Source of the DNA: Sutterella sp.
GTDB taxonomy: Bacteria > Pseudomonadota > Gammaproteobacteria > Burkholderiales > Burkholderiaceae_F
NCBI GenBank assembly: GCA_020025955.1
Contig: JAHHRF010000001.1
Location: forward strand, 1 to 64,000
DNA length: 64,000 nt
Direction: 5' to 3'
A model generated the notes under the pieces. That model saw only the letters and a program-made list of their open reading frames with translations, was not told where the DNA came from and ran no database searches. Position 1 is the stretch's first letter. Each line of letters opens with the position of its first letter. Of the stretch, positions 36,088-47,475 are shown in pieces. Both the position numbers and the translations under genes were made by a program.

Positions 36088-36483
36088 TTAGGCGACGTAG
36101 CAGAGCACTTCACCGCCGATACCGGCGTTGCGTGCTGCACGATCGGTCATAACACCCTTCGGGGTAGAAACGATCGCGATACCGAGACCGTTCATCACCT
36201 GGGGAATAGAACCGCTGTTCTTATAAATACGCAGGCCCGGACGGGAAACGCGCTCAAGGCGTTCAATCACGGGACGGCCGGCGTAGTACTTTAAGCTAAC
36301 ACGAAGCGCGGGCTTGCCTTCATTGGCTTCCACAGCGAAATCTTCGATATAACCTTCATCCTTTAAGACCTTGGCGATAGCAACCTTCAACTTGGAGGAA
36401 GGCATGCAAACTTCGGTCTTCTCGACAAGCTGACCATTGCGGATGCGGGTCAACATATCGGCGATCGGATCACTCATACTCAT
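36088..36483 (-). CDS. rpsH: 30S ribosomal protein S8
   Basis: Binds the central domain of 16S rRNA and, in enterics, represses the spc operon near rplE. The 131-residue product begins [18 protein letters not shown] and contains the [20 protein letters not shown] end. Starts at Met 1 or Met 3. Confidence 0.98.
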   Translation of the reverse strand: MSMSDPIADMLTRIRNGQLVEKTEVCMPSSKLKVAIAKVLKDEGYIEDFAVEANEGKPALRVSLKYYAGRPVIERLERVSRPGLRIYKNSGSIPQVMNGLGIAIVSTPKGVMTDRAARNAGIGGEVLCYVA

Positions 36484-36500
36484 TGTCGTAATCTCCTCGC

Positions 36501-36806
36501 TTACCAGCTAGCCTTGACAAGGCCAGGAATATCACCGCGCATGGCGGCGTCACGAATCATGCCACGGCACAAGCCAAACTTGCGGAACGTGCCACGGGGA
36601 CGACCAGTCAACGCGCAGCGGTTACGCTGGCGGACCGGGCTCGCGTTGCGCGGGAGAGCCTGCAACTTAGCACGGGCTTCCAAGCGCTCTTCCATCGAGC
36701 AGGTAGCGTCATTAATAATAGCCTTGAGGGCGGCGCGCTTGGCCGCGAACTTTTCCACCGTAGCGGCACGCTTGGCCTCACGGTTAATCAGAGCGAGTTT
36801 TGCCAT
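36501..36806 (-). CDS. rpsN: 30S ribosomal protein S14
   Basis: A 101-residue S14 of the long, zinc-free (C-) type: it lacks the CxxC...CxxC pattern, and has [20 protein letters not shown] near the end. It starts 12 bases after rplE. Confidence 0.98.
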   Translation of the reverse strand: MAKLALINREAKRAATVEKFAAKRAALKAIINDATCSMEERLEARAKLQALPRNASPVRQRNRCALTGRPRGTFRKFGLCRGMIRDAAMRGDIPGLVKASW

Positions 36807-36818
36807 TTTGCGTCAACC

Positions 36819-37358
36819 TCAATTGCGGAACGGGAAGTTGAAACCAGCGAGAAGCGCCTTGGCTTCTTCGTCGGACTTCGCCGTCGTGGTGATGGAGATA
36901 TTCATACCGCGGAGAGCATCGATCTTGTCGTACTCAATTTCCGGGAAGATGATCTGTTCCTTCAAACCGATGTTGTAGTTGCCACGGCCGTCAAAAGCAC
37001 GACCAGAGACACCACGGAAGTCACGAACGCGGGGGAAGGCCACCGTGACCAAGCGGTCAAGGAAGTCATACATGCGTTCGCCACGGAGCGTGACCTTACA
37101 GCCGATGGGCATGTTTTCACGAATCTTAAAGTTCGCGATAGCCTTACGGGTAACCGTCACAACCGGCTTCTGACCGGCAATCTTCGTCATGTCGGCAACA
37201 GCGTTGTCAACAAGCTTCTTGTCGTTCACAGCTTCACCAACGCCCATGTTGAGGGTGATCTTGGTGATGCGGGGAACCTGCATCGTCGTCTTGTAGCCAA
37301 ACTTCTTCATGAGTTCGGGGACGATGGTTTCGTGATACATAGCGTTAAAACGAGACAT
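36819..37358 (-). CDS. rplE: 50S ribosomal protein L5
   Basis: Binds 5S rRNA and contacts the P-site tRNA. I chose ATG at 37358 (179 residues, [20 protein letters not shown]) because GAGG lies six bases upstream; a GTG four codons earlier is in frame. It contains [12 protein letters not shown] and the [17 protein letters not shown] end. Confidence 0.98.
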   Translation of the reverse strand: MSRFNAMYHETIVPELMKKFGYKTTMQVPRITKITLNMGVGEAVNDKKLVDNAVADMTKIAGQKPVVTVTRKAIANFKIRENMPIGCKVTLRGERMYDFLDRLVTVAFPRVRDFRGVSGRAFDGRGNYNIGLKEQIIFPEIEYDKIDALRGMNISITTTAKSDEEAKALLAGFNFPFRN

Positions 37359-37366
37359 CTTCACCC

Positions 37367-37684
37367 TCACTTAGCACCGACGACGGCGCCGTTGGACTTA
37401 AAGACACGAACCTTCTTGCCGTCGACCATCTTGAAGCCAACACGTTCGCCCTTACCGGATTCCGGGTTGACGAGCATGAGGTTGGACTGATCGATCGGAA
37501 GGGTCTTGTCGACGATACCGCCAACGATCCCGAGCTGCGGGTTCGGACGGGTATGCTTCTTAACGACATTCACGCCTTCAACGACGACGTGACGATCATC
37601 AACGCGGGAGAGGACGGTGCCCTTCGTACCCTTGTCGCGACCGGCAATGACGATAACCTCGTCACCTTTGCGAATACGTTGCAT
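37367..37684 (-). CDS. rplX: 50S ribosomal protein L24
   Basis: Assembly initiator at the tunnel exit. The 105-residue product has an N-terminal KOW motif ([19 protein letters not shown]) and the [14 protein letters not shown] segment. It starts 13 bases after rplN. Confidence 0.98.
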   Translation of the reverse strand: MQRIRKGDEVIVIAGRDKGTKGTVLSRVDDRHVVVEGVNVVKKHTRPNPQLGIVGGIVDKTLPIDQSNLMLVNPESGKGERVGFKMVDGKKVRVFKSNGAVVGAK

Positions 37685-37697
37685 CGCTACTCCTTAA

Positions 37698-38066
37698 TTA
37701 AATAACTTCAGGAGCGAGCGACACGATCTTCATGAACTGCTCGGTACGCAATTCACGCGTAACCGGCCCGAAGATGCGGGTGCCGATGGGCTCCAGCTTG
37801 CTATTGAGAAGAACGGCAGCGTTACCATCAAAGTTGATGGAGGAGCCGTCCGGGCGGCGAACACCGTGAGCCGTGCGAACCACGACCGCGTTGTACACTT
37901 CACCCTTCTTAACGCGACCGCGGGGGGCCGCTTCCTTGACCGTCACCTTGATGACGTCACCGATGTTGGCATAACGGCGCTTAGAGCCGCCCAACACCTT
38001 GATACACATCACTGAACGAGCGCCGGTGTTATCGGCCACGTCCAGTCGGCTTTGCATCTGAATCAT
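37698..38066 (-). CDS. rplN: 50S ribosomal protein L14
   Basis: A 122-residue protein starting [20 protein letters not shown], the universal L14 pattern, with [20 protein letters not shown]. It is the first gene of the spc-like unit and lies 246 bases after rpsQ, with a promoter and hairpins in the spacer. Confidence 0.98.
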   Translation of the reverse strand: MIQMQSRLDVADNTGARSVMCIKVLGGSKRRYANIGDVIKVTVKEAAPRGRVKKGEVYNAVVVRTAHGVRRPDGSSINFDGNAAVLLNSKLEPIGTRIFGPVTRELRTEQFMKIVSLAPEVI

Positions 38067-38205
38067 GGTTTATAAAATCCCAACTTATTCCACTCAATGG
38101 TGGATAGTATTGGTCCCGTTACGGGAGGAAGACAACCACTTGACAAGCCCTGAAACCAAGCTAAGTGCTTGGGAGACTTGACAAATAGTCACCCAGAGAA
38201 AAGAC

Positions 38206-38238
38206 ATCGCCCGAGACCACTGGTGGTACCCGGGCGAT
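38206..38238 (-). terminator. Hairpin in the rpsQ-rplN spacer
   Basis: ATCGCCCG (38206-38213) pairs with CGGGCGAT (38231-38238), with an inner ACCAC/GTGGT pairing. On the minus strand GTCTTTTCTC follows. It lies downstream of a promoter-like element, so it may be a leader hairpin of the rplN transcript or a terminator of the S10-like unit. Confidence 0.5.
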
Positions 38239-38248
38239 CAGACTTGTA

Positions 38249-38277
38249 ACTATATCCGAAGGAAAATAGCCCTGCAA
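38249..38277 (-). promoter_or_regulatory. Candidate promoter for the rplN (spc) unit
   Basis: On the minus strand TTGCAG (complement of 38272-38277) and TATAGT (complement of 38249-38254) are 17 bases apart. The position between rpsQ and rplN matches the S10/spc operon boundary of enterics, which supports a real promoter. The -35 match is modest. Confidence 0.55.
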
Positions 38278-38312
38278 GTCAAATGAGCGATTTTTTTATC
38301 GCTCGCATCAAC

Positions 38313-38582
38313 TTAGATGATGACGGCCTTCACAAGGACCTTCGACACCGTCCAAGACTTGGTCTTGGACATGGGACGACCTTCCTTAATTTCAACCTTG
38401 TCACCTTCCTGGCAGTTGAGTTCGTCATGAGCATGATACTTCTTGCTCTTAACGACATACTTGCCATAAAGCGGATGCTTAACCTTACGTTCAACGAGGA
38501 CCGTAACGGTCTTGTCCATCTTGTCGCTGACGACGACGCCCTGGAGGGTACGCGTCAAGGACGCTTTAGCCTGTTCCGTCAT
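38313..38582 (-). CDS. rpsQ: 30S ribosomal protein S17
   Basis: Primary 16S rRNA-binding protein. The 89-residue product contains [20 protein letters not shown] and KHPLYGKYV. Its ATG overlaps the rpmC stop by four bases (ATGA). A GAGCGAT/ATCGCTC hairpin lies 9 bases after its stop. Confidence 0.98.
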   Translation of the reverse strand: MTEQAKASLTRTLQGVVVSDKMDKTVTVLVERKVKHPLYGKYVVKSKKYHAHDELNCQEGDKVEIKEGRPMSKTKSWTVSKVLVKAVII

Positions 38583-38770
38583 TTGGCCGCCTTTTCAGTG
38601 AGAATCGTGCGGACGCGGGCGATATCGCGACGCGTCGTACGCAACGACGAGGTGTTGCTAAGCTGCTGAGTAGCCTTCTGCATACGGAGCTTGAATTCCG
38701 TATTGAGAAGCTCATGCAGTTCCTTGTTCAGCGCTTCGGTATCCTTAGCGCGGAGTTCTTTTGCATTCAT
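38579..38770 (-). CDS. rpmC: 50S ribosomal protein L29
   Basis: A 63-residue two-helix protein near the tunnel exit. The start at 38770 gives [20 protein letters not shown], as in the family; the frame extends 11 codons further into rplP. It ends in an ATGA overlap with rpsQ. Confidence 0.97.
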   Translation of the reverse strand: MNAKELRAKDTEALNKELHELLNTEFKLRMQKATQQLSNTSSLRTTRRDIARVRTILTEKAAK

Positions 38771-38780
38771 GTCCGTCTCC

Positions 38781-39197
38781 TTACATGCCGATCTGGCGGA
38801 CAACGAACGTCGTCTTCACCGGCAACTTGGCAGCCGCGAGCTGGAAAGCTTCACGGGCGAGCTGTTCGGGAACGCCGTCCATTTCATAAAGCACACGACC
38901 CGGCTGGACGAGAGCGACCCAGTATTCCGGGTTACCCTTACCGTTACCCATACGAACTTCAGCAGGCTTGCTGGAGATGGGCTTGTCCGGGAAGATGCGG
39001 ATCCACACGCGACCACCACGCTTGATGTGGCGGGTAATCGCACGACGAGCGGCTTCAATCTGACGAGCAGTAATGCGACCGCGTTCAACGGTCTTCAGAC
39101 CGAATTCACCGAAGGACACATTGGCGCCACGCTGGGCGAGACCGTAGTTACGGCCCTTCTGGTCCTTGCGGTACTTACGACGATTAGGTTGCAACAT
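38781..39197 (-). CDS. rplP: 50S ribosomal protein L16
   Basis: Organises the A site of the 50S subunit. The 138-residue product starts [17 protein letters not shown] and contains [20 protein letters not shown], conserved in L16. It starts two bases after the rpsC stop. Confidence 0.98.
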   Translation of the reverse strand: MLQPNRRKYRKDQKGRNYGLAQRGANVSFGEFGLKTVERGRITARQIEAARRAITRHIKRGGRVWIRIFPDKPISSKPAEVRMGNGKGNPEYWVALVQPGRVLYEMDGVPEQLAREAFQLAAAKLPVKTTFVVRQIGM

Positions 39198-39199
39198 CG

Positions 39200-39955
39200 T
39201 TATTCTCCGTCCGTAGCGGCAGGCTTACGAGCCTGACGGTTGTCATTGCGACGGCCATTGCGACGACCAGGACGGTCTTCGCGACGGCGACCACGACGGT
39301 CTTCACGCGGAGCTTCAACTTCTTCTTGACCGAAGTTGTCACCCTTGTAAACCCAAACCTTAACGCCGACCACACCGTACGTGGTGTGAGCTTCGGAGAA
39401 GCCATAGTCGATGTTAGCGCGCAGGGTGTGCAACGGCACACGACCTTCACGGTACCATTCGGAACGGGCAATATCAGCACCGTTCAAACGGCCGGAACTC
39501 ATGATCTTGATGCCCTGAGCGCCCATACGCATGGCGTTCTGCATCGCACGCTTCATAGCGCGACGGAACATAACGCGGCGTTCGAGCTGCTGCGTGATGC
39601 CGTCAGCGATGAGCTGAGCGTCAAGTTCAGGACGGCGAACTTCTTCGATGTTGACGTGCACGGGCACACCAATCATCTTCTGAACTTCAGCCTTAAGCGC
39701 TTCGATGTCAGCACCCTGACGACCGATCACAACACCCGGACGAGCCGAGAAGATCGTGATGCGAGCATTGTTCGCAGGACGTTCAATCAGGATACGGCTC
39801 ACGCTGGCGTTGCGGAGCTTCTTCTGGAGGAAGGAGCGAACAGCCAGGTCTTCACCGAGCGTACGAGAAAAATCACGGCCAACCGCATACCAGCGCGACG
39901 TCCAATTACGCGTCACGGGAAGGCGGAAACCGGTGGGATTAATTTTCTGACCCAT
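39200..39955 (-). CDS. rpsC: 30S ribosomal protein S3
   Basis: Forms part of the mRNA entry channel with helicase activity. The 251-residue product has a KH domain ([20 protein letters not shown]) and the [15 protein letters not shown] end. A long basic, Arg/Asn/Gly-rich C-terminal tail (about residues 213-251) is more extended than in enterics. Confidence 0.98.
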   Translation of the reverse strand: MGQKINPTGFRLPVTRNWTSRWYAVGRDFSRTLGEDLAVRSFLQKKLRNASVSRILIERPANNARITIFSARPGVVIGRQGADIEALKAEVQKMIGVPVHVNIEEVRRPELDAQLIADGITQQLERRVMFRRAMKRAMQNAMRMGAQGIKIMSSGRLNGADIARSEWYREGRVPLHTLRANIDYGFSEAHTTYGVVGVKVWVYKGDNFGQEEVEAPREDRRGRRREDRPGRRNGRRNDNRQARKPAATDGE

Positions 39956-39964
39956 GGTACACCT

Positions 39965-40306
39965 TTATTTAGCTTTCGCTTCGCCAACAGTGATATAAAT
40001 GTGGCTCGTCTGCTTGTTGATACGGGTACCGCGGCCCTTAGCACGGGCAGCGAAACGGCGCAACGTAGCAGCCTTTTCCACGTGAATCTTGGTCACGACC
40101 AACGTGTCAATGTCGGCACCGTCATTGTGCTCGGCATTGGCGATGGCGCTTTCAAGAGCCTTCTTAATGATGACAGCGGCTTTCTTCTGCGTGAAGGTGA
40201 GGATAGCTAAAGCCTTGTCCACGGGCTTACCGCGAACGAGGTCAGCAACCAAACGACCCTTCTGTGCCGAAAGACGGACACCACGAACGATAGCAGTAGT
40301 TTCCAT
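39965..40306 (-). CDS. rplV: 50S ribosomal protein L22
   Basis: Lines the exit tunnel. The 113-residue product contains [17 protein letters not shown] and the tunnel loop [20 protein letters not shown], with no insertion or deletion of the type that gives macrolide resistance elsewhere. Its start overlaps the rpsS stop by one base. Confidence 0.98.
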   Translation of the reverse strand: METTAIVRGVRLSAQKGRLVADLVRGKPVDKALAILTFTQKKAAVIIKKALESAIANAEHNDGADIDTLVVTKIHVEKAATLRRFAARAKGRGTRINKQTSHIYITVGEAKAK

Positions 40307-40584
40307 TATCGACCCACCTTCTTGTCACCGGCAACGTGGCCCTTGAACGTGCGAGTATTCGCAAATTCACCGAGCTTGTGGCCGACCATGTTTTCATTGA
40401 TGTACACCGGCACGTGCTGACGGCCGTTATGCACGGCGATCGTCAAACCGATGAACTCAGGAAGAACCATCGAACGACGCGACCAGGTCTTGATCGGACG
40501 CTTGTTAGCGCCGGCCTGAGCGGCTTCGACTTTCTTCAATAAGTGCCCGTCAACAAACGGGCCTTTCTTCAAGGAACGAGACAT
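40306..40584 (-). CDS. rpsS: 30S ribosomal protein S19
   Basis: Head protein of the 30S subunit. The 92-residue product starts [20 protein letters not shown] and carries [20 protein letters not shown]. It starts 11 bases after rplB. Confidence 0.98.
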   Translation of the reverse strand: MSRSLKKGPFVDGHLLKKVEAAQAGANKRPIKTWSRRSMVLPEFIGLTIAVHNGRQHVPVYINENMVGHKLGEFANTRTFKGHVAGDKKVGR

Positions 40585-40595
40585 TCTAGGCCCCC

Positions 40596-41423
40596 TTATT
40601 TACGGTTGCGACGCGAAACGATCATCGAATCGGTACGCTTGCTGTTACGGGTACGATAACCCTTGGTGAGCTGACCCCACGGCGTGACAGGAGCACGGCC
40701 CGTACCAGTCTTACCTTCACCACCACCGTGCGGATGGTCCACCGGGTTCATGGCAACACCACGAACGGTCGGACGCACACCGCGCCAGCGCTTGGCACCA
40801 GCCTTACCGAGTTCACGGAGGCTGTTTTCTTCGTTACCGACGGTACCGACGGTCGCGCGGCATTCGATAAGAACGCGGCGGACTTCACCGGAGCGCAGAC
40901 GGATCTGAGCATATTCGCCTTCACGAGCGACGAGCTGAGCGAAAGCACCGGCAGCGCGCACCATCTGGGCGCCCTTACCCGGGAGCATTTCGATACAGTG
41001 GATCGTCGTACCAACGGGAATGTTACGCAACGGAAGGGTGTTACCCACCTTGATCGGGCTTTCAGCACCGTTCATGATTTCCTGACCAACGGTCAAGCCC
41101 TTCGGAGCGATGATGTAACGACGTTCGCCGTCTGCGTAGAGAACGAGAGCGATATGAGCCGAGCGGTTCGGATCGTATTCGATACGTTCAACACGGGCGG
41201 GGATACCGTCCTTCTGGCGCTTGAAGTCGATAATACGATAAGCGCGCTTGTGACCACCACCCTTGTGGCGGCACGTGATGTGGCCGTTGTTGTTACGACC
41301 GGAGCCGCGGTTCTTCTTTTCAGTCAACGCTGCCCAAGGCTTACCCTTATGGAGTTCCTTGTTAACAACCTTAACTGCATGGCGGCGACCGGCGGACGTC
41401 GGCTTGAGTTTGACGAGAGCCAT
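40596..41423 (-). CDS. rplB: 50S ribosomal protein L2
   Basis: Needed for subunit association and the peptidyl transferase centre. The 275-residue product has [21 protein letters not shown] near its end, with the conserved histidine, and [19 protein letters not shown] near the start. It overlaps rplW by one base. Confidence 0.98.
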   Translation of the reverse strand: MALVKLKPTSAGRRHAVKVVNKELHKGKPWAALTEKKNRGSGRNNNGHITCRHKGGGHKRAYRIIDFKRQKDGIPARVERIEYDPNRSAHIALVLYADGERRYIIAPKGLTVGQEIMNGAESPIKVGNTLPLRNIPVGTTIHCIEMLPGKGAQMVRAAGAFAQLVAREGEYAQIRLRSGEVRRVLIECRATVGTVGNEENSLRELGKAGAKRWRGVRPTVRGVAMNPVDHPHGGGEGKTGTGRAPVTPWGQLTKGYRTRNSKRTDSMIVSRRNRK

Positions 41424-41722
41424 TACTTCACCTCTTCCGCGAAGTTGATTTCAGAACCCGGGGCAACGGTGATATAGGCCTTGCGCACATCGTTGCGCTT
41501 GCCCATGAATCGACCATAGCGCTTCTGCTTGCCCTTCTGGTTCAGAATTTGAACGGATTTGACCTGCACCTTAAAGAGCAGCTCAACAGCAGCCTTGACT
41601 TCGACCTTGGTGGCATCGGGGATGACAGCAAAGACGATCTGGTTCTGCTTTTCACTAACCATCGTGCTCTTTTCGGAGATCACGGGCGCGACGAGCACCT
41701 TCAACAGACGTTCCTGGTTCAT
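41423..41722 (-). CDS. rplW: 50S ribosomal protein L23
   Basis: Docking site for trigger factor and SRP at the tunnel exit. The 99-residue product contains [17 protein letters not shown] and [20 protein letters not shown]. Its start overlaps the rplD stop in an ATGA arrangement. Confidence 0.98.
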   Translation of the reverse strand: MNQERLLKVLVAPVISEKSTMVSEKQNQIVFAVIPDATKVEVKAAVELLFKVQVKSVQILNQKGKQKRYGRFMGKRNDVRKAYITVAPGSEINFAEEVK

Positions 41723-42345
41723 ACCAGCATCTCCTCAATTTCAGCAACAGCGGCCTTCGTGCAGACAACCTTATCAAAGTAAAGGAGGCACAAAGGATTG
41801 GCTTCGCGAACCGTAACAACCATCACATCCTTCAAGTTGCGGGAAGCAAGATCAAGGTTGGCATTGGCTTCGAGTTCAGCTTCGGACACAACGATAAGAA
41901 CCTTACCGTCAAGACCCATCGCCTTAACCTGAGCGGCAAAAGCCTTGGTCTTGGGCGTTTCGGCCTGGATAGCGTCGATGGCAACAAGACGTTCGTCAGC
42001 AACGAGCTTGGAGTAGATCGTGGCCATAGCGGCACGATACATCTTCTTGTTAACCTTCTGGCTGAAGTTTTCGAACGGGCTGTTCGGGAAAGCGCGACCG
42101 CCCCCACGCCACACGGGCGAGCTGGTCATACCGGAACGAGCACGGCCCGTACCCTTCTGACGCCAGGGCTTCTTGGTGGAATGGTGCACTTCAGCTCGGG
42201 TGAGCTGGGCACGCGTACCAAGACGCGCGTTGGCCTGGAAAGCAACCACGATCTGGTGCACCAGGGCTTCATTGTATTCACGACCAAACACGGCGTCGTT
42301 AGCGGCGAGCTTCTGACCCTGTTCGTTCAAGACATTAAGTTCCAT
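41719..42345 (-). CDS. rplD: 50S ribosomal protein L4
   Basis: Tunnel-lining protein and, in enterics, repressor of the S10 operon. The 208-residue product has the loop [20 protein letters not shown], intact, so no macrolide-resistance change is visible. It starts 11 bases after rplC. If L4 autoregulates here, its target could be the rpsJ-rplC leader. Confidence 0.98.
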   Translation of the reverse strand: MELNVLNEQGQKLAANDAVFGREYNEALVHQIVVAFQANARLGTRAQLTRAEVHHSTKKPWRQKGTGRARSGMTSSPVWRGGGRAFPNSPFENFSQKVNKKMYRAAMATIYSKLVADERLVAIDAIQAETPKTKAFAAQVKAMGLDGKVLIVVSEAELEANANLDLASRNLKDVMVVTVREANPLCLLYFDKVVCTKAAVAEIEEMLV

Positions 42346-42356
42346 TATTTCGCTCC

Positions 42357-43001
42357 TTACGCCTTGATCGCCGGACGAACGATAACTTCAGAGTTCTTGG
42401 AACCCGGGACAGCGCCACGGACCAAGAGAAGCTGACGTTCGACGTCAACGCGAGCGATGACGAGATTCTGCGTCGTACGCTGCACGTCACCAAGATGACC
42501 GGCCATGCGCTTACCGGGGAAAACTCGACCCGGATCCTGACGGTTACCGATGGAACCCGGAGCACGCGTCGTCACGGAGTTACCGTGGGAAGCGCGGTTG
42601 GACGAGAAGTGGTGGCGCTTGATACAGCCAGCGAAACCCTTACCGATGGTCGTACCGGTCACGTCGACCTTCTGGCCTTCCGTGAACATGTCGGCAGCCA
42701 AGGTCATGCCGGGCTTGAATTCGGCAACCTTGTCAGCATCGATATGGAACTCTTTGAGCATGCTGCCTGCTTCAACGCCAGCTTTGGCGTAATGACCGGC
42801 AAGGGGCTTGCTCACGCGCGTGGGCTTCTTAGAGCCGAACGCGACTTGAATAGCATTGTAACCGTCGGTGTCTTCCGTCTTCACTTGCGTGATACGGTTG
42901 TTCGACACGTCGAGCACCGTCACGGGAACGGAAACACCGTCTTCCGTGAAGATACGCGTCATGCCGATCTTGCGACCGACTAAGCCGAGCTTATCACTCA
43001 T
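42357..43001 (-). CDS. rplC: 50S ribosomal protein L3
   Basis: Assembly-initiating protein near the peptidyl transferase centre. The ATG at 43001 (214 residues, [18 protein letters not shown]) has GGAG six bases upstream; a GTG four codons earlier is in frame. It contains [20 protein letters not shown]. It is separated from rpsJ by 183 bases of structured leader. Confidence 0.98.
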   Translation of the reverse strand: MSDKLGLVGRKIGMTRIFTEDGVSVPVTVLDVSNNRITQVKTEDTDGYNAIQVAFGSKKPTRVSKPLAGHYAKAGVEAGSMLKEFHIDADKVAEFKPGMTLAADMFTEGQKVDVTGTTIGKGFAGCIKRHHFSSNRASHGNSVTTRAPGSIGNRQDPGRVFPGKRMAGHLGDVQRTTQNLVIARVDVERQLLLVRGAVPGSKNSEVIVRPAIKA

Positions 43002-43013
43002 TATTTTCTCCAC

Positions 43014-43184
43014 CCCGGCTACGATTGGCCGGGACCGTTAAAAAAAGCTACGAGATCACAGAGCGAACTCTGTGAGGGTTCATAGACAGAAAAGCGCGAT
43101 TTTAACCGTCATTGAAAGGCTCCGCAACCGAAATGGCGGATTTTCTTTTCAATATCGGGAATCGACTTCTGTTTGGGCAGGTTC
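43014..43184 (-). promoter_or_regulatory. Structured leader between rpsJ and rplC
   Basis: CCCGGC/GCCGGG (43014-43019 with 43028-43033) lies just before the rplC ribosome-binding site, and CACAGAG/CTCTGTG (43057-43063 with 43068-43074) closes a CGAA loop. On the minus strand a TTTTTTT run follows the second stem after about ten bases. rpsJ and rplC are normally adjacent, so this is a candidate control site. No promoter is identified. Confidence 0.45.
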
Positions 43185-43499
43185 TTACTGAACCTTGATC
43201 TTGACGTCGACGCCAGCCGGAAGATCGAGCTTCATGAGCGCGTCAACCGTCTTGTCCGTCGGATCAACGATGTCCATCAAACGCTGGTGCGTGCGGATTT
43301 CGAGCTGATCGCGACTGGTCTTGTTCACGTGCGGGGAACGAAGAATGTCGAAACGGGAAATACGGGTGGGCAAAGGAACGGGACCACGAACCACGGCGCC
43401 GGTGCGCTTAGCCGTTTCCACGATTTCCAAAGCGGACTGGTCGATCAACTTGTAGTCATACGCCTTGAGGCGGATGCGAATACGCTGGGACTGTTGCAT
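43185..43499 (-). CDS. rpsJ: 30S ribosomal protein S10
   Basis: Head protein of the 30S subunit that also forms the NusB:NusE antitermination complex. The 104-residue product starts [20 protein letters not shown] and contains [20 protein letters not shown]. It lies after a strong terminator that follows tuf. Confidence 0.98.
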   Translation of the reverse strand: MQQSQRIRIRLKAYDYKLIDQSALEIVETAKRTGAVVRGPVPLPTRISRFDILRSPHVNKTSRDQLEIRTHQRLMDIVDPTDKTVDALMKLDLPAGVDVKIKVQ

Positions 43500-43534
43500 T
43501 TTTTCTTTTCCTTAAAAAGAGCAATTAAAAAGAA

Positions 43535-43565
43535 CTAGGGAGCGGATTATAAACCCGCTCCCTAG
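43535..43565 (-). terminator. Terminator after tuf (copy 1)
   Basis: A perfect 11-bp stem, CTAGGGAGCGG/CCGCTCCCTAG, with a nine-base loop, followed on the minus strand by TTCTTTTTAATTG. It separates the str-like unit from rpsJ. Confidence 0.85.
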
Positions 43566-43604
43566 CACAATCAACTCAAATTAACGAATTTTTAAATTCG
43601 CGAA

Positions 43605-44795
43605 TTATTCGATGACGGAGGCAACCACGCCGGCGCCAACAGTGTGACCGCCTTCACGGATAGCGAAGCGGAGACCCTGTTCCATAGCGATCGGAGCGAT
43701 CAACGTGACGACCATCTGAATGTTGTCGCCAGGCATGACCATTTCGACGCCTTCCGGCAATTCGATCGTACCCGTCACGTCCGTCGTACGGAAGTAGAAC
43801 TGGGGACGATAGCCCTTGAAGAACGGGGTATGACGACCACCTTCTTCCTTCGTGAGGACGTAAACTTCGCCCTTGAAGTGGGTATGCGGGGTGATGGAAC
43901 CCGGCTTGGCAAGAACCTGACCGCGTTCAACGTCTTCACGCTTCGTGCCGCGCAAGAGGATACCGACGTTATCGCCAGCTTCACCCTGATCGAGCAACTT
44001 ACGGAACATTTCAACGCCCGTGCAGGTCGTCTTCGTCGTCGGCTTGATACCAACGATTTCGATTTCGTCACCAACCTTAACGAGACCGCGTTCAACACGA
44101 CCCGTCACAACCGTACCACGGCCGGAGATGGAGAACACGTCTTCGATCGGCATCAAGAACGGCTGGTCAACAGCACGTTCCGGCGTGGGGATGTAGCTGT
44201 CAAGCACGTCGCCCAAAGCGAGGATGGCCGGTTCGCCGATGGGGCTCTTGTCGCCTTCGAGAGCGAGCTTAGCGGAACCCTTGATGATCGGGAGATCGTC
44301 ACCGGGGAAGTCGTAGTTGCTCAACAAGTCGCGAACTTCCATTTCGACGAGTTCGAGAAGTTCTTCGTCGTCGACCATGTCGCACTTGTTAAGGAACACG
44401 ATGATGTAAGGAACACCCACCTGGCGAGCCAAGAGGATGTGTTCACGCGTCTGGGGCATGGGGCCGTCAGCAGCGGAGCACACGAGGATAGCGCCGTCCA
44501 TCTGGGCAGCACCGGTAATCATGTTCTTAACGTAGTCAGCGTGACCCGGGCAGTCAACGTGAGCGTAGTGGCGGGTAGCCGTTTCGTACTCAACGTGAGC
44601 CGTGTTAATCGTAATACCACGAGCCTTTTCTTCAGGAGCCGCGTCGATCTGATCGTAGCCCTTAGCTTCACCGCCGAAGTGGCTGGAGAGAATCGTCGTG
44701 ATAGCAGCAGTCAACGTCGTCTTACCGTGGTCGACGTGACCGATAGTGCCCACGTTAACGTGGGGCTTGGTTCGTTCAAACTTACCCTTGGCCAT
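43605..44795 (-). CDS. tuf: Elongation factor Tu, copy 1
   Basis: Delivers aminoacyl-tRNA to the ribosome as a GTPase. The 396-residue product has the G1 loop GHVDHGKTT at 19-27, [12 protein letters not shown] (G3) and NKCDMVDD (G4). It is identical in protein sequence to the copy at 61097-62287. It is the last gene of rpsL-rpsG-fusA-tuf. Confidence 0.99.
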   Translation of the reverse strand: MAKGKFERTKPHVNVGTIGHVDHGKTTLTAAITTILSSHFGGEAKGYDQIDAAPEEKARGITINTAHVEYETATRHYAHVDCPGHADYVKNMITGAAQMDGAILVCSAADGPMPQTREHILLARQVGVPYIIVFLNKCDMVDDEELLELVEMEVRDLLSNYDFPGDDLPIIKGSAKLALEGDKSPIGEPAILALGDVLDSYIPTPERAVDQPFLMPIEDVFSISGRGTVVTGRVERGLVKVGDEIEIVGIKPTTKTTCTGVEMFRKLLDQGEAGDNVGILLRGTKREDVERGQVLAKPGSITPHTHFKGEVYVLTKEEGGRHTPFFKGYRPQFYFRTTDVTGTIELPEGVEMVMPGDNIQMVVTLIAPIAMEQGLRFAIREGGHTVGAGVVASVIE

Positions 44796-44838
44796 TTTTA
44801 GTCCTTGAGGTTAAAAAGTTAAAGAAAAAAGAGGCTAA

Positions 44839-46941
44839 TTAGTTAGCTTTCTCAGCCATCACAGCTTCAGCAACGTTACGGGGAGCTTCAGCATAGTGCT
44901 TGAATTCCATAGTATACGTCGCACGACCCTGCGTGAGCGAGCGGAGCTGCGTAGCGTAACCGAACATTTCGGAGAGGGGCACTTCAGCCTTAACGCTCTT
45001 GCCACCGCCAACGATGTCGTTCATTTCCTGAATCTGGCCACGACGGGAGGACAAGTCGCCCATCACATCGCCCATCTTTTCTTCAGGGGTTTCAACTTCA
45101 ACAGCCATGATCGGTTCGAGAAGAACCGGGGTAGCCTTGCGCATACCGTCCTTGAAGGCCATGGAGGCAGCCATCTTAAACGCGTTTTCGTTCGAGTCCA
45201 CATCGTGGTACGAACCGAAGTGCAAGGTAACCTTGACGTCAACGACCGGGTAGCCAGCGAGCACACCGCTCTTCAAGGTGTCTTCCACACCCTTCTGAAC
45301 AGCCGGGATGTATTCACGGGGAACCACACCGCCCTTAATGGCGTCAACGAATTCAAAACCCTTACCGGGTTCGAGCGGCTCGAGCTTGAGCACAACGTGA
45401 CCGTACTGACCGCGACCACCAGACTGCTTAGCGAACTTGCATTCGGCGTTTTCGACCACGGAACGGATCGTTTCGCGATAGGCCACCTGGGGCTTACCAA
45501 CCGTAGCTTCCACGTTGAATTCACGCTTCATACGGTCAACAAGAATTTCAAGGTGAAGTTCGCCCATACCGGAAATAATGGTCTGGCCGGATTCTTCGTC
45601 CGTGCGAACGCGGAAGGACGGATCTTCCTGAGCCAAACGGTTCAAGGCGAGCGCCATCTTTTCCTGGTCAACCTTGGTCTTGGGCTCAACAGCCTGCGAG
45701 ATCACGGGATCCGGGAATTCCATACGTTCAAGGATGATCGGGGCGTCAACGGCACAAAGCGTGTCACCCGTCGTCACGTCCTTCAAGCCCACGCAAGCGG
45801 CGATGTCGCCGGATTCAACGAACTTGATTTCCTTACGTTCGTTAGCGTGCATCTGGAGAAGACGACCGATACGTTCCTTACGGTTCTTGATGGAATTCAA
45901 GACGGTGTCGCCAGAATTCATCACGCCGGAGTAAACGCGCAAGAACGTCAACTGGCCAACATACGGGTCAGTCATGATCTTGAAGGCGAGCGCGGACAAG
46001 GGTTCCTTGTCGTCAGCCTTACGGGAGACTTCGTTGTCGTTTAAGTCGAAGCCAGTGACCGGCGGAATGTCGATCGGGCTGGGGAGCAACTGAACGACGG
46101 CGTCGAGCATACGCTGAACACCCTTGTTCTTGAAGGCGGTACCGCAAAGCATCGGCTGGATTTCCGTGGCGATGGTACGCTGACGGAGACCGGCCAAGAT
46201 TTCTTCTTCGCTCAATTCACCTTCTTCGAGGTACTTGTTCATGAGCTCTTCGTTGGCTTCAGCAGCAGCTTCAACCATGTTTTCACGCCATTCATTGGCG
46301 GTGTCAACGAGGTCAGCCGGGATGTCTTCGTAAGAGAATTCCATACCGAGGGTCTTGTCGTCCCAAATGATGGCCTTCATCTTCAAAAGATCAACCACAC
46401 CCTTGAAGGTGTCTTCAGCGCCGATCGGCACAACGATAGGCACGGGGTTACCGTTCAAGCGCTTCTTCATCTGGTCGTAGACCTTGAAGAAGTTGGCACC
46501 GGTACGGTCCATCTTGTTCACGAAGGCAAGACGGGGCACACGGTACTTGTTAGCCTGACGCCACACGGTTTCGGACTGGGGCTGAACACCGCCCACAGCG
46601 CAGTAGACCATGCAAGCGCCGTCAAGCACGCGCATGGAACGTTCCACTTCGACCGTAAAGTCAACGTGGCCCGGGGTGTCAATGATGTTGAAGCGGTAGG
46701 GTTCCCACTGCATTTCCATACCACGCCAGAACGCGGTCGTAGCAGCGGAGGTAATCGTGATACCACGTTCCTGTTCCTGCTCCATCCAGTCCATGGTGGC
46801 GCCACCATCATGCACTTCACCGATCTTGTGATTCACACCGGTGTAGAACAGAATGCGTTCGGTCGTAGTGGTCTTACCCGCGTCAATATGAGCGGAAATA
46901 CCGATATTACGATAACGCGAAATCGGAGTTTGGCGAGCCAT
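44839..46941 (-). CDS. fusA: Elongation factor G
   Basis: Catalyses ribosomal translocation with GTP. The 700-residue product begins [20 protein letters not shown] with the G1 loop [29 protein letters not shown] (G3) and [10 protein letters not shown] (G4), followed by domains II-V. It starts 63 bases after rpsG and is followed by tuf after 43 bases. No obvious fusidic-acid resistance change is recognised. Confidence 0.99.
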   Translation of the reverse strand: MARQTPISRYRNIGISAHIDAGKTTTTERILFYTGVNHKIGEVHDGGATMDWMEQEQERGITITSAATTAFWRGMEMQWEPYRFNIIDTPGHVDFTVEVERSMRVLDGACMVYCAVGGVQPQSETVWRQANKYRVPRLAFVNKMDRTGANFFKVYDQMKKRLNGNPVPIVVPIGAEDTFKGVVDLLKMKAIIWDDKTLGMEFSYEDIPADLVDTANEWRENMVEAAAEANEELMNKYLEEGELSEEEILAGLRQRTIATEIQPMLCGTAFKNKGVQRMLDAVVQLLPSPIDIPPVTGFDLNDNEVSRKADDKEPLSALAFKIMTDPYVGQLTFLRVYSGVMNSGDTVLNSIKNRKERIGRLLQMHANERKEIKFVESGDIAACVGLKDVTTGDTLCAVDAPIILERMEFPDPVISQAVEPKTKVDQEKMALALNRLAQEDPSFRVRTDEESGQTIISGMGELHLEILVDRMKREFNVEATVGKPQVAYRETIRSVVENAECKFAKQSGGRGQYGHVVLKLEPLEPGKGFEFVDAIKGGVVPREYIPAVQKGVEDTLKSGVLAGYPVVDVKVTLHFGSYHDVDSNENAFKMAASMAFKDGMRKATPVLLEPIMAVEVETPEEKMGDVMGDLSSRRGQIQEMNDIVGGGKSVKAEVPLSEMFGYATQLRSLTQGRATYTMEFKHYAEAPRNVAEAVMAEKAN

Positions 46942-47004
46942 TTAAGGTTCCTCTTAATTAGCGTCGCGCTGTGCCCGAAGGCACGGCGCAACATGTCTAG
47001 ACAA

Positions 47005-47475
47005 TTAGAAGCGGAAGTGGGAGAAGGCCTTGTTGGCTTCAGCCATACGATGGACTTCGTCACGCTTCTTCATGGCACCACCACGGCCTTCGGCTGCATC
47101 GAGCAACTCGCCAGCCAAGCGCTGCGGCATGGATTTTTCAGAACGCTTCTTAGCAGATTCGCGCAACCAACGCATGGCGAGAGCCATACGACGGACGGGA
47201 CGAACTTCGACCGGCACCTGATAGTTGGCACCACCGACACGGCGGGACTTAACTTCCACAACCGGACGGACGTTATTGAGAGCGGTGGTGAAAACTTCGA
47301 TAGCTTCCTTACCGGTCTTTTCTTCGATCTGCTGGAGAGCGCCGTAAACAATACGTTCGGCGACGGCCTTCTTGCCATCGAGCATGATCACATTGATGAA
47401 CTTCGTGATTTCAACGCTGCCGAACTTAGGATCGGGCAATACTTCGCGTTTCGGAACTTCGCGACGACGGGGCAT
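47005..47475 (-). CDS. rpsG: 30S ribosomal protein S7
   Basis: Initiates 30S head assembly and, in enterics, represses the str operon by binding the rpsL-rpsG junction. The 156-residue product starts [20 protein letters not shown] and contains [19 protein letters not shown]. The upstream spacer holds the hairpins expected of such control. Confidence 0.98.
   Translation of the reverse strand: MPRRREVPKREVLPDPKFGSVEITKFINVIMLDGKKAVAERIVYGALQQIEEKTGKEAIEVFTTALNNVRPVVEVKSRRVGGANYQVPVEVRPVRRMALAMRWLRESAKKRSEKSMPQRLAGELLDAAEGRGGAMKKRDEVHRMAEANKAFSHFRF

Noticed and set aside
43644-44801. Long plus-strand frame opposite tuf, repeated at 61136-62308
   Set aside because: Long antisense frames are common in strongly codon-biased genes. 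Its duplication only mirrors the two tuf copies.
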